Shown here: positions 63,171 through 64,000 of the stretch, in pieces
Layout: the number at the start of each line of letters is the position of its first letter
How positions within the stretch are numbered: the stretch's first letter is position 1
DNA from: Methylobacterium mesophilicum
GTDB taxonomy: Bacteria; Pseudomonadota; Alphaproteobacteria; Rhizobiales; Beijerinckiaceae
Length of the DNA stretch: 64,000 nt
Direction of reading: 5' to 3'
Assembly (NCBI RefSeq): GCF_022179445.1
Contig: NZ_BPQU01000012.1
Location: forward strand, 1-64,000
Made by a program: the position numbers and the translations under genes
The notes under the pieces: generated by a model
Seen by the model: the letters and a program-made list of their open reading frames with translations, nothing else
Told to the model about the DNA's origin: nothing
The model's database searches: none

Positions 63171-63190
63171 ATCGGTGTACTTATACCGAT
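63171..63190. promoter_or_regulatory. second inverted repeat, near-perfect palindrome
   Basis: atcggtgta-ct-tataccgat: eight of nine bases pair. Located between the HTH-like gene and the DUF3750 gene. Operator-like, and resembles neither the 63092 repeat nor known consensus sites. Confidence 0.35.
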
Positions 63191-63312
63191 TTGGTTCGAT
63201 TGCACTAAGCCCGACCCGGCCGATGCTGTGCGTCGGCACGACGATGCGGTGATACGGGCGTCCGAGATCCGCCCGCGCCTTCATGGCGGACAGGACTAGA
63301 TCGAACGGCCGG

Positions 63313-63999
63313 TCAGATGCCGACGCGACCGATCGCCGGCAGCTTGATCCCCGGACGGCGCAGATCGATCCCGGCGACGCCGCCGAGCAGGTTCAGCTCA
63401 AGCCCTTCGACCCACGCCAGGGTGAGGCCGAAATACCCGCCGAGGTTGATCCGGATGCCGGTCCCGGACGGCGTCCACCCGATCCAGCGGCCGTCATAGG
63501 GAAAATCCTTGCCGATCGCCGTAGCGGGGAGGCTGGCCCGCATCTCGGGTACCGCCGCCATCACGGCCGCCACGAAGGTGTTCGAGTTCGGACCCGGCCA
63601 GACCACGTAATCTCCGGGGCGGGCGTAGCGGTACTCGGCCACGGCCTTGCGGATGCGCGGCAGCATCGCTTCCGCGTCGGACCCGTCCGCCGCGAACACG
63701 ATCTCGGGCGGGTTGCCGAACCAGCGCCCGTCCGGGACGAAGCGGTCGATCCAGATCGGCTGGCCCCAGGCCGTGTAATCGAAGCGCCGGTAGCTGCGTT
63801 CGCCGGGACCCTTGATCACGATCCAGCTGTGGGTCGCCACGATTCCGCGCCAGCTCACGGTGCGGGCGGAGAAGATCCGCACGACGGCCCCGGGATGGGA
63901 TTCGGCGGGCGGGAGCAGGCCGGCGCTGGACCGATCCGCGGAGCGCCAGTCGCCGCTCGCGCGCAGCCAATACAGCGTCGCCGAGACCGCGACCGGCAC
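63313..63999 (-). CDS. DUF3750 family protein, edge of window
   Basis: At least 228 aa; the start may lie beyond the window. DUF3750 pattern: VATHSWIVIKGPGERSY, DGRWFGNPPEIVF, a PGDYVVWPGPNSNTF motif and the P-x-TAIGKDFPYDGRW region. The N-terminal part starts with a hydrophobic piece (VAVSATLYWLRASGD). The conserved His and Asn residues suggest an enzyme of unknown reaction, likely exported or membrane-anchored. Confidence 0.8.
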   Translation of the reverse strand: MPVAVSATLYWLRASGDWRSADRSSAGLLPPAESHPGAVVRIFSARTVSWRGIVATHSWIVIKGPGERSYRRFDYTAWGQPIWIDRFVPDGRWFGNPPEIVFAADGSDAEAMLPRIRKAVAEYRYARPGDYVVWPGPNSNTFVAAVMAAVPEMRASLPATAIGKDFPYDGRWIGWTPSGTGIRINLGGYFGLTLAWVEGLELNLLGGVAGIDLRRPGIKLPAIGRVGI

Positions 64000-64000
64000 G

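Overview
The window is high-GC chromosomal DNA from an alphaproteobacterial methylotroph, almost certainly a Methylobacterium (or Methylorubrum) species. Three things point there: a lanthanide-uptake (lut-type) cluster, archaeal-type methylofuran/tetrahydromethanopterin genes and a MxaD-like protein. Genes are tightly packed and many overlap by 4 nt (ATGA/GTGA). No tRNA, rRNA or CRISPR was seen. Where a start was ambiguous I chose it from ribosome-binding sequence, operon overlap or signal peptide, and I say so.

Layout. 1-672: gene-free, holding copies of two palindromic repeat families. 673-4198: glutathione transferase, then epmB and epmA on the minus strand, diverging from efp (elongation factor P and its beta-lysylation enzymes). 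4424-11307: acyltransferase-like membrane protein, double cold-shock-domain protein, DUF192 protein, dienelactone hydrolase, a response regulator, a small NepR-like protein, an alpha/beta-hydrolase lacking its nucleophile, and small proteins. 11762-17382 (minus): a C1 operon read leftward, comprising DUF2380 exported protein, MfnB, MfnE-like kinase, DUF6513 and DUF447, followed by a MxaD-like protein and a YVTN propeller. 17568-27938 (plus): the lut-type cluster, with ABC-associated binding protein, propeller, cupredoxin-like protein, small Cys protein, ABC ATPase, ABC permease, exported protein, TonB-dependent receptor and a last small Cys protein. It is interrupted by a two-gene PIN module and carries two ~170-bp palindromic elements. 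No lanmodulin gene lies beside the receptor.

28280-32845: polysaccharide deacetylase, VapBC-type toxin-antitoxin, small proteins, heme A synthase (ctaA), hemolysin III family protein. 32975-41300: exopolysaccharide locus (GT4 glycosyltransferase, polyprenyl-phosphate sugar transferase, FemAB/CelD-like acyltransferase, Wzz/GumC chain-length protein with a degenerate kinase domain, short Wza-like lipoprotein, exported protein). 41486-47166: small proteins, a large class A penicillin-binding protein with an unusual N-terminal insert, and a BrnTA pair. 47232-55735: GH13 trehalose-synthase-like enzyme, metallo-beta-lactamase-fold hydrolase, aldo/keto reductase, gyrB, chemoreceptor. 55775-59909: lipid-related genes (phosphatidylserine decarboxylase, divergent class III aminotransferase, membrane protein, PmtA-type methyltransferase). 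60602-64000: lytic transglycosylase, DUF2778 L,D-transpeptidase-like protein, a small HTH-tail protein, and a DUF3750 protein at the edge.

How the genes work together. The two divergent operons either side of 17383-17567 join lanthanide acquisition, needed by XoxF-type methanol dehydrogenases, to cofactor synthesis for formaldehyde oxidation. The 33-41 kb block makes, transfers and exports a surface polysaccharide. The 56-60 kb block would turn phosphatidylserine into phosphatidylethanolamine and then phosphatidylcholine. The most unusual observations are the palindromic element lying in frame inside the signal-peptide region of the small lut protein, the uncharacterised PIN module splitting the cluster, the missing lanM, and the matching two-Cys helical proteins in and at the end of the cluster.
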